NCBI GenBank assembly: GCA_964437245.1
Contig: CAYTGJ010000003.1
Coordinates: 1 to 64,000, forward strand
DNA length: 64,000 nucleotides
Direction of reading: 5' to 3'
Origin: JANYCO01 sp964437245
Lineage (GTDB): Bacteria; Bacteroidota; Bacteroidia; Cytophagales; Cytophagaceae
In this document: piece by piece, positions 36,153 through 45,992 of the stretch
How positions within the stretch are numbered: the first letter of the stretch is position 1
Layout of the letters: the number at the start of each line of letters is the position of its first letter
Program-made: the position numbers and the translations under genes
Notes under the pieces: generated by a model
What the model saw: only the letters and a program-made list of their open reading frames with translations
Database searches by the model: none
What the model was told of the DNA's origin: nothing

Positions 36153-36353
36153 AGTTAATTATAGCCTAGTGTTTTTTTGGTGCCTTTTATCTTACTGTGC
36201 TATGACATTTATTAGTCCTTTAGCATTTAAATGTGAGTATAGCTGTGTAGTTTGTTTATCTAAACCATTAAATAGTGTATAGATATTGTTAGTCCGCTTT
36301 CTGTCTGTTTGAAGATGGTTTTAAAAAAAACTGTAATCGTCCGGATCGGCTTC

Positions 36354-39300
36354 TTATTCGCCATCAGAACCTTCTTCCCCGTCTTCGCTCAATACCAGCT
36401 CGTCTCCACGGTAGTTGTGTTTGACGAAGGTACACCACTGACATTCTTCCTTGCCGCAACCCGTGGAAAATTCAAAGTTCATGATCTTTTTATAAGTGTC
36501 CTTGATCTGTTCTTTTACGATGGATAAAGAATGAGGATCGATCATTACTTTTTCTTTTACAAATTCACCGGCTTTGTTGGGTTCCAGAAAATCCAGTTCA
36601 CCGGAGATCATGTCAAAGTTTTTCCGCTTGTCGCTATCGAGCAGGATTTTGTAGAATAGAATCTGCCGCCAGTAGTCTCCTCCGTGAGGATCTTTTTCAG
36701 AAGGTGGATTGAGTTTCTTTTTTCCGTTTTCAGACTTTCCTGTTTTGTAATCAATGACATTGACACTGTTTTTTTCTTCAAACTCTACTTTGTCAAGTTT
36801 CCCGGTGATCGGAACGCCTTCAAATTCGGTCGCATGGATGGCGTATTCTGTGATCACATTTCTGTTCCAGGAGTTTTTATAATGTGCGTATAATTTGGGA
36901 AGAAACTCTCCTCCGTATTCGCTGCGCCGTTCAAATTCCTTTGGTGTAAAATGCGAACGGTACATCTTCATCCCAAAGTGGAAGGAATTGAGAAAATATT
37001 CCATCGATGGAAATTCCTTGGACGGTGACTCATTCATTTTTTTGAACAGTTGGTCCATGGCGTGGTGTACAGCATTTCCAAACCCCATACTTTCACTTCT
37101 GGAAGCCGGAACCCGTACAACGTTTTCGAAGTAGAACCGCAGCGGACAATTCAGGTATTTATTCAAATGAGTAACACTCATTTTATAATTTTTCAGTGCC
37201 TCTTTTAAATATTCCTCGTCCATCAGCTTGATCTCAGGAGGAGCTGCGCTGACCAATATATCCGCCTGGTAGCGGATCACCTCTTCGTCGGGAAGAGCCA
37301 CGGTAGTTTTGGTGATCTGATCGTTTTCGAGTACTTCGGCGATGAACTGGGACGCTTCCAGGCTCTTCCCGGTATCGTCCTGTGAAGGATAGGAGAGGTA
37401 TAGATGTTCTTTCGCTCTTGTCATGGCTACGTAGAACAGGCGTCTTTCCTCTTCCTGTTTGTTTTCTTCTACTGATTCTACCAGGGTATCCGGGAATTTG
37501 AACTGATCGCCTCCTGATCGCTTCCGCTCCCATTGGTTGCTGCTTCCGCCGATAAGGAAGACATGTTTAAATTCCAGCCCTTTGGAAGAATGGGCGGTGA
37601 TAAAATTGACACCATTTTCTGCAAAGACCGATTGATTGATTTCGATCGGAATCTTGTGGTATTGCATCTGATCGAGTGTCTGCAGCAGATCCTTTAATTG
37701 GTAGTAAAGAATATGCCGGGCGGATTCTTCTTTGATAAAATCAAAAAAAGTGGTGATCACCTGCATGATCCATACACGATCAGGAGCGTGCATGGTCCAG
37801 GTCAGAAGTCCTCCTCTGGTCAGTATTTTTTCAAAGAGTCCCTGTACGGTCAGGTTGACGGAGCCTTTTATCCAGTGTTCCAGGTTTTGCTCCAGTGCGG
37901 TGATGGCTTTGGCGTTTTGAAGACCTAACCGGAACATTCGTTCGTTGCTTTGCATGAGCAGCCTCCAGGAATTCCGGGTTCCTTCAGGGTTGTCTCTTCC
38001 GTAGCAGGCACGGGCAATCGCATTGGCATCCTGGTGACTGATCCCGAAGAAATCGATGTGCATGATCTCGTATAGCAAGGGTTCTGCACTGTCGGGCCGG
38101 TCGGTTTCTTCTTTGATGTACCGGAGCAGTTTGATCAGGTTCTGGATAAGAGGAAGCGAAAGAATATTGACCTTTCGTTTTATATTAAGCGGTATATTGT
38201 TTTGCTGCAATAGCTTTACAATGTTGTCTACCTGTTTATGATTCCGGTAGATGACGGCAATCTCGTTCAGCTCTTCTCCGGAAGCATGCAGTTCCTGTAT
38301 TTTTTTCAATACTGCCAGTTCTTCGTGCAGCACGTTGTAGTATTCCGTTACCTGTGGAATGATCAGGCTTTCGGCCAGGTCCTTATTACCGGCCTTCAGG
38401 TTTTTGTCAAGGCCGGGCAGTTTATTGATAAGCCGTTCTTTATTGTATTCGATCAGTGTTTTAGAAGCGTCCAGGATCGGTTGGGTAGACCGGTAATTTT
38501 GTTTTAGCAAAACGATTTTAATGTTGTCGGAATAACGATCGTTAAAATCGAGAATGTTGCTCATGTTTGCTCCCTGGAAGCGATAGATAGATTGATCGTC
38601 GTCGCCTACTACAAACACATTGGGATTGGACCAGTAAGAAGCCAGCAGGTTTACGATCTGGTTCTGGGCACCGTTGGTATCCTGGTATTCGTCTACAAGA
38701 ATGTACAGGAAACGTTCCTGGTAATTGGCCAGCAGGGAGGGATTGGCACGAAAAGCGTCCAGTACCCAGATGATCATGTCGTCGTAGTCGTACCGGCCGG
38801 CTTTGCGCATGATGGTCTCAAAATTGTCAAATTCTCTGGCCGCAGCCCGGAGTCTTTCCATCCGGTCGGTTTCGTCGTCAATGGCTTTTTGTTTCAGATC
38901 ACCGGCTTTGATTCCTGTTTTAGAATTAGCTTTTTTGTAAATGTATTCTTCCCGGGTAGGAATTTCCAGGAGGTATTCGTCAATTTTCCGGGAGATGAAA
39001 TCAGAGGACCAGCCTTCCCGTTTCATCGTAGAGAAGAGCGCTTTTAATTTTCCGATTTCATAATAGACATCGCCTGAAAATCTTTTCAGAATGTGTCTGG
39101 GGCCGAAACCATCGATCAGTTTTTCAAATAACTGAGCTTTCTCCAGGTCGGAGATCGCCTGTAGGCCGCGGATACCGAAGAGATCCAGGTTTTCCTGTAT
39201 TACCTGGTTGCAGAAGGCATGAAAGGTAAATATGTTGACCCTATAAGCATCCGGGCCGATGAACCTGAGCAGACGCTTGCGCATCGCCACGGTACCGGCA

Positions 39301-39512
39301 TCTGTATAGGTAAGACAAAGAATGTTATGCGGTTGTGTATCGGTGTCGGAAAGGATCTTCCCGATGCGGGCCGAGAGAATCTGTGTTTTTCCGGTTCCGG
39401 GTCCTGCAATGACGAGAACGGGTCCCTCAATGTGTTCTACCGCCGACTTTTGTTCCGGATTTAGCTTGGCAAGTTCGTCAAGAAAGGAGAGGTCGTAGTG
39501 ATGCTTCTTCAT
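36354..39512 (-). CDS. UvrD/Rep-family helicase fused to PD-(D/E)XK nuclease with likely Fe-S cluster
   Basis: A 1052-residue superfamily 1A helicase-nuclease. The helicase part has the Q motif LNPEQKSAVEH, Walker A GPGTGKT (37-43), LCLTYTDAG, DEYQDTNGAQ with the Walker B Asp-Glu, GDDDQSIYRFQGA and QNYRST, ending in ITAHSSKGLEFKHVF and VAMTRAKEHLYLS. From about residue 790 a Cas4/AddB-like nuclease follows: LNCPLRFYF (first cysteine), GNAVHHAMD, ITGKLDKVEF, VIDYKTGKS, and three cysteines in GCGKEECQWC. The four-cysteine arrangement is that of Fe-S-stabilised PD-(D/E)XK nucleases. Processing of DNA ends or recombination is likely. The gene stands alone, 74 bases beyond the end of the thioesterase gene. 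Confidence 0.92.
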   Translation of the reverse strand: MKKHHYDLSFLDELAKLNPEQKSAVEHIEGPVLVIAGPGTGKTQILSARIGKILSDTDTQPHNILCLTYTDAGTVAMRKRLLRFIGPDAYRVNIFTFHAFCNQVIQENLDLFGIRGLQAISDLEKAQLFEKLIDGFGPRHILKRFSGDVYYEIGKLKALFSTMKREGWSSDFISRKIDEYLLEIPTREEYIYKKANSKTGIKAGDLKQKAIDDETDRMERLRAAAREFDNFETIMRKAGRYDYDDMIIWVLDAFRANPSLLANYQERFLYILVDEYQDTNGAQNQIVNLLASYWSNPNVFVVGDDDQSIYRFQGANMSNILDFNDRYSDNIKIVLLKQNYRSTQPILDASKTLIEYNKERLINKLPGLDKNLKAGNKDLAESLIIPQVTEYYNVLHEELAVLKKIQELHASGEELNEIAVIYRNHKQVDNIVKLLQQNNIPLNIKRKVNILSLPLIQNLIKLLRYIKEETDRPDSAEPLLYEIMHIDFFGISHQDANAIARACYGRDNPEGTRNSWRLLMQSNERMFRLGLQNAKAITALEQNLEHWIKGSVNLTVQGLFEKILTRGGLLTWTMHAPDRVWIMQVITTFFDFIKEESARHILYYQLKDLLQTLDQMQYHKIPIEINQSVFAENGVNFITAHSSKGLEFKHVFLIGGSSNQWERKRSGGDQFKFPDTLVESVEENKQEEERRLFYVAMTRAKEHLYLSYPSQDDTGKSLEASQFIAEVLENDQITKTTVALPDEEVIRYQADILVSAAPPEIKLMDEEYLKEALKNYKMSVTHLNKYLNCPLRFYFENVVRVPASRSESMGFGNAVHHAMDQLFKKMNESPSKEFPSMEYFLNSFHFGMKMYRSHFTPKEFERRSEYGGEFLPKLYAHYKNSWNRNVITEYAIHATEFEGVPITGKLDKVEFEEKNSVNVIDYKTGKSENGKKKLNPPSEKDPHGGDYWRQILFYKILLDSDKRKNFDMISGELDFLEPNKAGEFVKEKVMIDPHSLSIVKEQIKDTYKKIMNFEFSTGCGKEECQWCTFVKHNYRGDELVLSEDGEEGSDGE

Positions 39513-39586
39513 GAGGGTAATGATAAATCAGTTCAAAATTTACGGTAAAATCCTGAGAACAAAAACAAAAGAAGACGTCTTTGTAT

Positions 39587-40033
39587 TTATCGGTTTACTT
39601 CCACATCAATTTTAAGAAGATTGGAATTCCCCTTGGCGATCATCTTATTCAGAGAAAGGTTCCATAGTTCGCATTGTACATGCTGTATCTGATTGCCTTT
39701 TTTGACCATAAAAGCTTTGGCAGTCAGGACATCGTTCTCTTTTCCGGGATAAAAATAATCGACCGTCAGATTGACGGTAGTAAAGAAATGTTTGTTGCCA
39801 AGAGAGACAACGGTTGCTCCCATCATATCGTCCAGGATCCCGGCGATCACTCCTCCGTGAAGTGTCCCGATGGCATTGGTCATTTCCTTCCGGACGGTAA
39901 ATTCTGCGGTGAGCTGTCCCGGTTCTACTTCCCGTAAAATCCCTTTCAGCCATGCCCCATAACGGGAAGGGTTGTTTTCAAATTCTTTTCCGAGTTGTGC
40001 TTTGAATACTTCGATTATTTTATTGTTTTCCAT
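39587..40033 (-). CDS. PaaI-family hotdog thioesterase
   Basis: A 148-residue single hotdog-fold protein that probably hydrolyses an acyl-CoA or aryl-CoA thioester. Motif: IGTLHGGVIAGILDDMMG, with the HGG segment and the following Asp that are typical of the PaaI branch. It overlaps the end of the histidine kinase gene by 14 bases, so it is translated from the same transcript. The substrate is not inferable. Confidence 0.9.
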   Translation of the reverse strand: MENNKIIEVFKAQLGKEFENNPSRYGAWLKGILREVEPGQLTAEFTVRKEMTNAIGTLHGGVIAGILDDMMGATVVSLGNKHFFTTVNLTVDYFYPGKENDVLTAKAFMVKKGNQIQHVQCELWNLSLNKMIAKGNSNLLKIDVEVNR

Positions 40034-41996
40034 GATCTAACTGGGGGTTGGGGATGAAGATAGTAAAGGTGGTGCCTTTCCCTGGCTCACTTTCTACCTG
40101 AATTGTCCCGTTTAGTATTTCTATATATTGTTTTACAATAAACAGTCCCAGGCCGCTTCCCTTGGAGGTTCCGTCTATTTTGATGAACATATCAAAGATC
40201 TTTGAAAGCTGTTCTTTCGGAATGCCCCGGCCATTATCGGCAAAAACAATTTTGACACCGTTTCCGTTCGTTTCGACCGAAATAGAAAGAAAGGACTGAT
40301 CGGTATGAGTCTGAAAGGTCAGTGCATTTTCGGTCAGATTCTGGAAGATGGAATAAATGAGATATTCATCGGAAGAAAAATCTTCTGACAGGGAAAAAGA
40401 GGTCGTCGTTTTGAAGTGTTTGAATTTTTCCTGCAGACGGAAAGTATAGACGATTTCGTGAACAATGTTTTCGAAATTGATCGGTGTATAGGTCAGAAGA
40501 GTTTGTCTGGACCTTGTCATGTCAAGGAGCGTCTCCAGGATATTATCCAGTCGCTGAGAGGTTTTGTACGAGTGCTCAAAATATTCCAGCATCCGTTCGT
40601 CCCGTGTTTCTTTTGCGCCGAGCATACTCAGGCCTATGAGCGACCGGAGAGGCCCTTTGATGTCGTGGGAAGCGCGGTATACAAAATTATCGAGCTGTTC
40701 GATGCGGTATTGCAACTCCCTGGTACGTTCGTCTACTTTTTGCTCAAGCTCTTTGTTGAGCTGATCTTTCAACAGTTCTTTTTCGGTCAGTTCCTGGATG
40801 ATGCGTTGCTGGGCAAGGTTGTTGTCGTTGATCAGGACCCGGACCTTGTCGGAAAGTGCAAACGTAAGAATCAGCATCTGAAGCACGACCGCAATATGCA
40901 TGGCATAAAAAGTAAATACACTGCCGGGAATAACATCAATGGATTCCATGCTGGTGATCAGCAGACCGATGAACAACATGGTATATCCGAGCAGGTAATA
41001 CCTGGCCGGAACAAATCCTTTCCGGAAGGAAATAAAGCCTGATAAGTAAGGAACAAATAAAGTGATAATATCCAGGTAAATGCCGTTTACCAGTTTGTAT
41101 CCAAAGAGGATCCAGCAGATGAAATAGGAAATCCGGAGGATAATGGTAATGTTGATGATCTTATCCAGGAGTGGTATCCGTTTTTCGGTATTGATGAATT
41201 TCTTCGCATATAGCAAGGCAAATACCACCATGCAGGTGAGCGAAAAATCTTCCATGAACAGATTTAAAGAAGGTGCATAGGGCCATATAAACTGATAGCC
41301 CATCCCATCCCTGTCGAGAGAGTAAAGCCCGATGCTGATGACGTACAGAAGATAGTAGAGGTATACCTTGTCCCGTAAGGAGATGTATAGAAACAGGTTA
41401 TAAACAAACATGGCGAGAATGATGCCATAAAAGATGGTCAGGAAAAAATATTCATGGGTGGCATATTCCACAAAGCGCTGATGTGAGCGAAGCATGGCAT
41501 ACAGGTAGATCGTGTGTTCGGATTTTAACCGGAGATAATAGGTGCTGTAGCCTGCGGGAACGGCGTGAAGGTCGAATACAAAATTGATGTGCTGGTATTC
41601 TCTCTGGCGGAAGGGAAACTTATCTCCCGATTCTTTTTTGGTATAGGTATTTCCTTCTGGAAGGTATAGCTGTATAAGATCGGTTTTAATGTCGTAGAAC
41701 TCAAGCACAGGACTGAAAGGAATATGCTCAGGGTTGTGCAAGGTAAACCGTATCCAGTAAGCGGATTCTTTCCGGGAAGAATAAGGAGACCTGTTACTGC
41801 CGTTTCGGAATTCCTGCTGGACAGAAGGGCTCAGGATCTCTTCCAGCGTACGTATACCTGAGTGATCTTCGTATATCGAGATAGTGTTACCGGCAAGGGT
41901 ATATTCTCCGGAGGCAGGAGAAAGCGATAATGTATCGCCTGCCAGGCAATAATTGGATAAAAAAATAAGAAGAAAAGACAGGCCGCAAACTCTCAA
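40020..41996 (-). CDS. 7TMR-DISM sensor histidine kinase
   Basis: A 658-residue receptor kinase. A signal peptide (SFLLIFLSNYCLAG) is followed by an extracellular 7TMR-DISMED2 beta domain (residues 25-180, with SAYWIRFTLHNPE), seven transmembrane helices (about 185-385, HEYFFLTIFYGIILAMFVYN onward), a coiled coil, and a HisKA/HATPase unit: ASHDIKGPLRSL with His444, LTENALTF, FADNGRGIP and GSGLGLFIVKQ. DISMED2 domains are thought to bind carbohydrates. The only in-frame start ahead of the signal peptide is TTG at 41996; a stop lies just upstream. It begins 20 bases after uvrA ends and overlaps the thioesterase gene. Confidence 0.9.
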   Translation of the reverse strand: MRVCGLSFLLIFLSNYCLAGDTLSLSPASGEYTLAGNTISIYEDHSGIRTLEEILSPSVQQEFRNGSNRSPYSSRKESAYWIRFTLHNPEHIPFSPVLEFYDIKTDLIQLYLPEGNTYTKKESGDKFPFRQREYQHINFVFDLHAVPAGYSTYYLRLKSEHTIYLYAMLRSHQRFVEYATHEYFFLTIFYGIILAMFVYNLFLYISLRDKVYLYYLLYVISIGLYSLDRDGMGYQFIWPYAPSLNLFMEDFSLTCMVVFALLYAKKFINTEKRIPLLDKIINITIILRISYFICWILFGYKLVNGIYLDIITLFVPYLSGFISFRKGFVPARYYLLGYTMLFIGLLITSMESIDVIPGSVFTFYAMHIAVVLQMLILTFALSDKVRVLINDNNLAQQRIIQELTEKELLKDQLNKELEQKVDERTRELQYRIEQLDNFVYRASHDIKGPLRSLIGLSMLGAKETRDERMLEYFEHSYKTSQRLDNILETLLDMTRSRQTLLTYTPINFENIVHEIVYTFRLQEKFKHFKTTTSFSLSEDFSSDEYLIYSIFQNLTENALTFQTHTDQSFLSISVETNGNGVKIVFADNGRGIPKEQLSKIFDMFIKIDGTSKGSGLGLFIVKQYIEILNGTIQVESEPGKGTTFTIFIPNPQLDHGKQ

Positions 41997-42016
41997 TCTG
42001 TAAAATTATCTATAGA

Positions 42017-44878
42017 TCAAGATACGATTTTTTCCTTTAAGAAAGAAGCAGTATAGTTATTATCTTTCATCTTCACCATCTGTTCGGGAGTTCCTTCAAA
42101 AGAAACATACCCTCCCTTGTCGCCTCCTTCCGGTCCCATGTCAATGATCCAGTCCGCATTTTTGATCATTTCCATATTGTGCTCTATGATGATCACACTG
42201 TTACCTTGTTCTACCAAAGCGTTGATGGCAGCCAGTAATTTTTTGATGTCATGGAAATGCAAGCCGGTAGTAGGTTCATCAAAGATAAACAGGAGCTGTT
42301 CTTTAGAAGAAGACGGTGTCTTGTTCAGGAACGATGCAAGCTTTACTCTCTGTGCTTCGCCTCCGGAGAGCGAACTGGAAGATTGCCCGAGGCGGACATA
42401 GCCCAGTCCTACATCGTTCAGTGGTTTTAGCTTTTCTACGATTTTTGGCTTGTCTTTAAAGAATTCGATACTGTCTTCGATGGTCATATCGAGGATCTCG
42501 TTGATGGCTTTCTCCTTGTATTTTACTTCAAGTAATTCTTGTTTGAACCGTTTTCCCTGACAAGCTTCGCATTTCAGTCGTATATCGGCCATGAACTGCA
42601 TTTCTACAGTGATCTCACCTTCTCCCTGGCATACCTCACACCGGCCTCCGTCTACGTTGAACGAAAAATGTCCTGGTTTATACCCCCGGGTTTTGGAAAT
42701 AGGTTGGTCAGCGTACAGATCCCTTATGACATCATAAGCTTTTACATAGGTGACCGGGTTAGACCGGGATGATTTTCCGATCGGGTTCTGATCGATGTAT
42801 TCCACCTGCGTGATCCGTTGGATATTTCCTTCGATGCTGTCAAACCGGCCGGTAAAATCACCGACCATTCCCAGATGTTTCATCAGTGCAGGAGCGAGGA
42901 TCTTCTTTACCAGTGTGGATTTACCGGAACCGCTTACTCCGCTCACTACTGTCATGACTCCCAGCGGGAATTTCACCTCTACATTTTTAAGGTTGTTTTC
43001 GCGGCAACCTTTTACTTCTATATACTCCGCCCAGTTCCGGCGTACTTTCGGAATGGCGATCGTGTCAATATTATTGAGATAGCGGTACGTGTGAGATTGA
43101 AGTATCTTCGAATCCGGCGGTAAGGATTTTTGGGCAGTGATTTCTGCAGCGTTCAACTGGAAGATCAGTTCTCCTCCGTGGCTTCCTGCATCCGGTCCTA
43201 TGTCGATGACCTGGTCGGCGGCGCGCATCACTTCTTCTTCATGCTCTACCACTACTACCGTATTGCCCATGTCGCGGAGCATCAGCAGGACATCAATTAG
43301 TTTCTGGGTATCTCTGGGATGTAACCCTATACTTGGTTCATCCAGAATGTACATGGAGCCTACCAGGGCACTTCCGAGAGAAGTGGCCAGCTTGATTCTT
43401 TGGTATTCTCCTCCGGAAAGCGTGGAGGTAAGACGGTTCAGGGTGAGGTATCCTAACCCTACTTTATCCATATAACTAAGCCTGTTGGTGATCTCTGTGA
43501 GAATTCGCTGGGCTATTTTACGTTCATAGTCATTCAGGTCCAGAGAATTGAAAAAAACAAGTGCATCGCTGATCGGTGTCAGCACCAGGTCGGTGATGGA
43601 ACGGTCATTGATTTTAACATAGGACGCATCTTTGCGAAGTCTTGAGCCACGGCAATCCGGGCAGGAAGTACGGCCACGGTACCGGGAAAGCATCACACGG
43701 TACTGGATCTTATGGGATTGTGTTTCGAGGTATTTGAAAAAGCTGTCAAGCCCTTCAAAATATTTGTTTCCTGTCCAGAGCAGTTCTTTTTCTGCCTGTG
43801 TGAGTTCTTGGTAGGAGCGGTGAATGGGGAAGTCAAATTTGATCCCGTTTTTTATAAGAGGTTTGGCCCATTCCTGCATTTTTTCTCCTCTCCAGGGAGC
43901 GATGGCTCCTTCAAAAACAGAAAGGTTTTTGTTCGGGATGACCAGGTCTTCGTCAATGCCTAGTACAGAACCGAAGCCTTCGCAGCGTTTACAGGCTCCA
44001 TAAGGATTATTGAAACTGAAAAAGTTAGCAGACGGTTCTTCAAATACGATCCCGTCCAGCTCAAAACGATCGGAGAAAGATTTTTTATTTTTTCCGACTA
44101 CTTCGATGATACATTCACCTTCTCCCTCAAAAAAAGCGGTCTGTACCGAATCCGAGAGACGGAACCGCGCTTCCTCCTCTTGTTTGTTCAGCACATTCCG
44201 GTCGATGAGGATGTAAATGTCTTTCAGTTTTTTTAGCTCTGCGGGTTTTTCCAGTATTTCTTCAATGAACAAAGTGGTGTCGTTGGCAATGATCCTGGTA
44301 AACCCTTTTTGCAAAAGCACTTTTAACTCTTCATCTTTTTTTCTGTTTTCCTTTGTCTTCAGAGGAGTGGATATCAGGATCCGGTCTCCTTCTTCGAAAG
44401 TATAGAGATAGTTTACCACGTCTGTGACAGTATCTTTCTTTACTTTCCTTCCTGAGACAGGAGAATAGGTGTGGCCGATACGGGCAAAGAGAAGTTTCAG
44501 GTAATCGTATATCTCAGTAGTGGTCCCTACGGTAGAACGTGGATTTTTAGAAGTAACTTTTTGTTCGATGGCAATGGCGGGGGAAACACCTTTTATATAA
44601 TCCACTTCCGGCTTTTGCATCCGGCCAAGAAATTGCCTTGCATATGAACTGAGACTTTCTACGTACATGCGTTGTCCTTCGGCAAAAAGTGTATCAAAGG
44701 CCAGCGATGATTTTCCGGAGCCGGAAAGTCCTGTAATGACGACCAGTTTGTTTCGGGGGATGGCAACATTAAGATTTTTTAGATTGTTGACCCTTGCCCC
44801 TTTAATGACGATGTATTGTTTCGGATCTAGTTCATCGATCGCCTGCTTTTTTTCTACTTGTTCCTGAATCAACGACAT
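42017..44878 (-). CDS. uvrA: Excinuclease ABC subunit A
   Basis: The damage-recognition ATPase of nucleotide excision repair. 953 residues with two ABC modules. Walker A sites are TGLSGSGKSSLAFDT and GVSGSGKSTLVKK; signature motifs are TLSGGEYQRIKLA and SLSGGEAQRVKLA. The zinc finger of the second module has CEVCQGEGE and CEACQGKRF; the first has CPDCRGS, with CKRCEGFG ahead. Length and order are normal for UvrA. It heads a minus-strand series with a 7TMR-DISM kinase and a thioesterase. A near-consensus TAACTTTA lies about 26 bases upstream, and repeat copy C lies in the same upstream region. Confidence 0.97.
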   Translation of the reverse strand: MSLIQEQVEKKQAIDELDPKQYIVIKGARVNNLKNLNVAIPRNKLVVITGLSGSGKSSLAFDTLFAEGQRMYVESLSSYARQFLGRMQKPEVDYIKGVSPAIAIEQKVTSKNPRSTVGTTTEIYDYLKLLFARIGHTYSPVSGRKVKKDTVTDVVNYLYTFEEGDRILISTPLKTKENRKKDEELKVLLQKGFTRIIANDTTLFIEEILEKPAELKKLKDIYILIDRNVLNKQEEEARFRLSDSVQTAFFEGEGECIIEVVGKNKKSFSDRFELDGIVFEEPSANFFSFNNPYGACKRCEGFGSVLGIDEDLVIPNKNLSVFEGAIAPWRGEKMQEWAKPLIKNGIKFDFPIHRSYQELTQAEKELLWTGNKYFEGLDSFFKYLETQSHKIQYRVMLSRYRGRTSCPDCRGSRLRKDASYVKINDRSITDLVLTPISDALVFFNSLDLNDYERKIAQRILTEITNRLSYMDKVGLGYLTLNRLTSTLSGGEYQRIKLATSLGSALVGSMYILDEPSIGLHPRDTQKLIDVLLMLRDMGNTVVVVEHEEEVMRAADQVIDIGPDAGSHGGELIFQLNAAEITAQKSLPPDSKILQSHTYRYLNNIDTIAIPKVRRNWAEYIEVKGCRENNLKNVEVKFPLGVMTVVSGVSGSGKSTLVKKILAPALMKHLGMVGDFTGRFDSIEGNIQRITQVEYIDQNPIGKSSRSNPVTYVKAYDVIRDLYADQPISKTRGYKPGHFSFNVDGGRCEVCQGEGEITVEMQFMADIRLKCEACQGKRFKQELLEVKYKEKAINEILDMTIEDSIEFFKDKPKIVEKLKPLNDVGLGYVRLGQSSSSLSGGEAQRVKLASFLNKTPSSSKEQLLFIFDEPTTGLHFHDIKKLLAAINALVEQGNSVIIIEHNMEMIKNADWIIDMGPEGGDKGGYVSFEGTPEQMVKMKDNNYTASFLKEKIVS

Positions 44879-45028
44879 ACTGACTGAAAATTATTATAAA
44901 GAGTAAAGTTACATAAAATTAATAGCTGCTCCAGAAGTTTTTAAAACTTTGCCGAAGCGAATTATAACATAGCAGAAAGCATTATGGTTCTGCGGGAAGT
45001 TACAGAGTAGTAAAGTTATTTAAAATGA

Positions 45029-45144
45029 GGATCTCCGGATACACGATTCAAGATAGCTACAGGAGTTTATGAAATTGTGACAGAATTATTGGTATTGCTC
45101 CTCAAAAACATATTCTCTGCAATCTGGTATCTTGTATCTTGAAA
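45029..45144. repeat. Intergenic repeat, copy C (MITE-like)
   Basis: It begins AGGATCTCCGGATACACGAT, continues TCAAGAT, and ends ATCTTGTATCTTGAAA. It shares AGGAGTTTATGAAATTGT with copy B, and TATTGGTAT, CAAAAACA and TCTTGTATCTTGAAA with copy A. It lies in the 514-base interval between the divergent uvrA and sigma factor genes, which also holds the N gap and otherwise shows no gene. Confidence 0.7.
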
Positions 45145-45171
45145 TTGATCCGCGACATTTTAAAGTTGTTT

Positions 45172-45181
45172 NNNNNNNNNN
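45172..45181. other. 10-N assembly gap in intergenic DNA
   Basis: Unlike the other three gaps, no overlap between the flanks (left TAAAGTTGTTT, right CGAGGGTTACC) was seen, so sequence may really be missing here, possibly because of the adjacent repeat. Confidence 0.85.
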
Positions 45182-45392
45182 CGAGGGTTACCTTTCCAAG
45201 GAAATAAACATTAATCTTTGAAACCCTCCATGCCGTATTGTAGTATAATATATTACATAAAGTGTGGTACAAAATACATATTTTATTGTGAAATATATAT
45301 TTTGGTAGTATATTTGATGTATTCACGTAACACTAAAAAAGCGATAATTGCCTATGAGATAAAACTCTACGTTAACCAAAACTAGAGAATTT

Positions 45393-45992
45393 ATGATGAT
45401 TAACAAGATGAGCGATGCTGAACTGGTGTCGCTATACGTTAAAGGCAATGAGAATGCTTTCGCAGTTCTCCTTAAAAGGCACAAATCCAAAGTTTTAACT
45501 ACTATTTTCCTGATCGTGAAAGACCGTGATCATGCGGAAGATCTTTTGCAGGACACCTTTTTTAAGGTTATCCGCAAGCTGAAGGCAGGAGAATACAATA
45601 ATGAGGGAAAATTCGTGCAGTGGGTATGCAGAATTGCCCGGAATATGGCGATCGACAGTTTCCGGAAGGATAAACGGTATCCACACAGTGATATTGAGGA
45701 AGTTCCGGCGGTTTATAACTCTGTAAATTTTTCAGAAGAATCTATTGAATCGCTTAAAATAAAAGGCGATACTCATGCGTTATTAAAGAGAACGATTCAG
45801 GCACTTCCTGAAGTTCAGCGAGAAGTGGTCCTTATGAGGCATTATGCGGATATGAGTTTCCAGGAAATTGCTGAAGAGACGGGAGTAAGCATAAACACTG
45901 CCCTTGGCAGAATGCGTTATGCCCTGATCAACCTCAGGAAACAACTGCAAAAAGAGTCAATAGCCTATGATAAAAACTACTACCGAGAATGA
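45393..45992 (+). CDS. Sigma-70 family RNA polymerase sigma factor (ECF-like)
   Basis: A 199-residue sigma factor. Region 2 covers residues 5-95 (LVSLYVKGNENAFAVLLKRH, then DHAEDLLQDTFFKV and WVCRIARNMAIDSFRK). Region 4 covers 130-190 (ALPEVQREVVLMRHYADMSF, QEIAEETGVSINTALGRMRY). No regions 1 or 3 are present, as expected of the extracytoplasmic-function group. The start is taken at the first ATG of a run (45393, 45396, 45408). Its last 26 bases overlap the small downstream gene, which may encode a regulatory partner. No recognisable anti-sigma membrane protein is adjacent. Confidence 0.93.
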   Translation: MMINKMSDAELVSLYVKGNENAFAVLLKRHKSKVLTTIFLIVKDRDHAEDLLQDTFFKVIRKLKAGEYNNEGKFVQWVCRIARNMAIDSFRKDKRYPHSDIEEVPAVYNSVNFSEESIESLKIKGDTHALLKRTIQALPEVQREVVLMRHYADMSFQEIAEETGVSINTALGRMRYALINLRKQLQKESIAYDKNYYRE

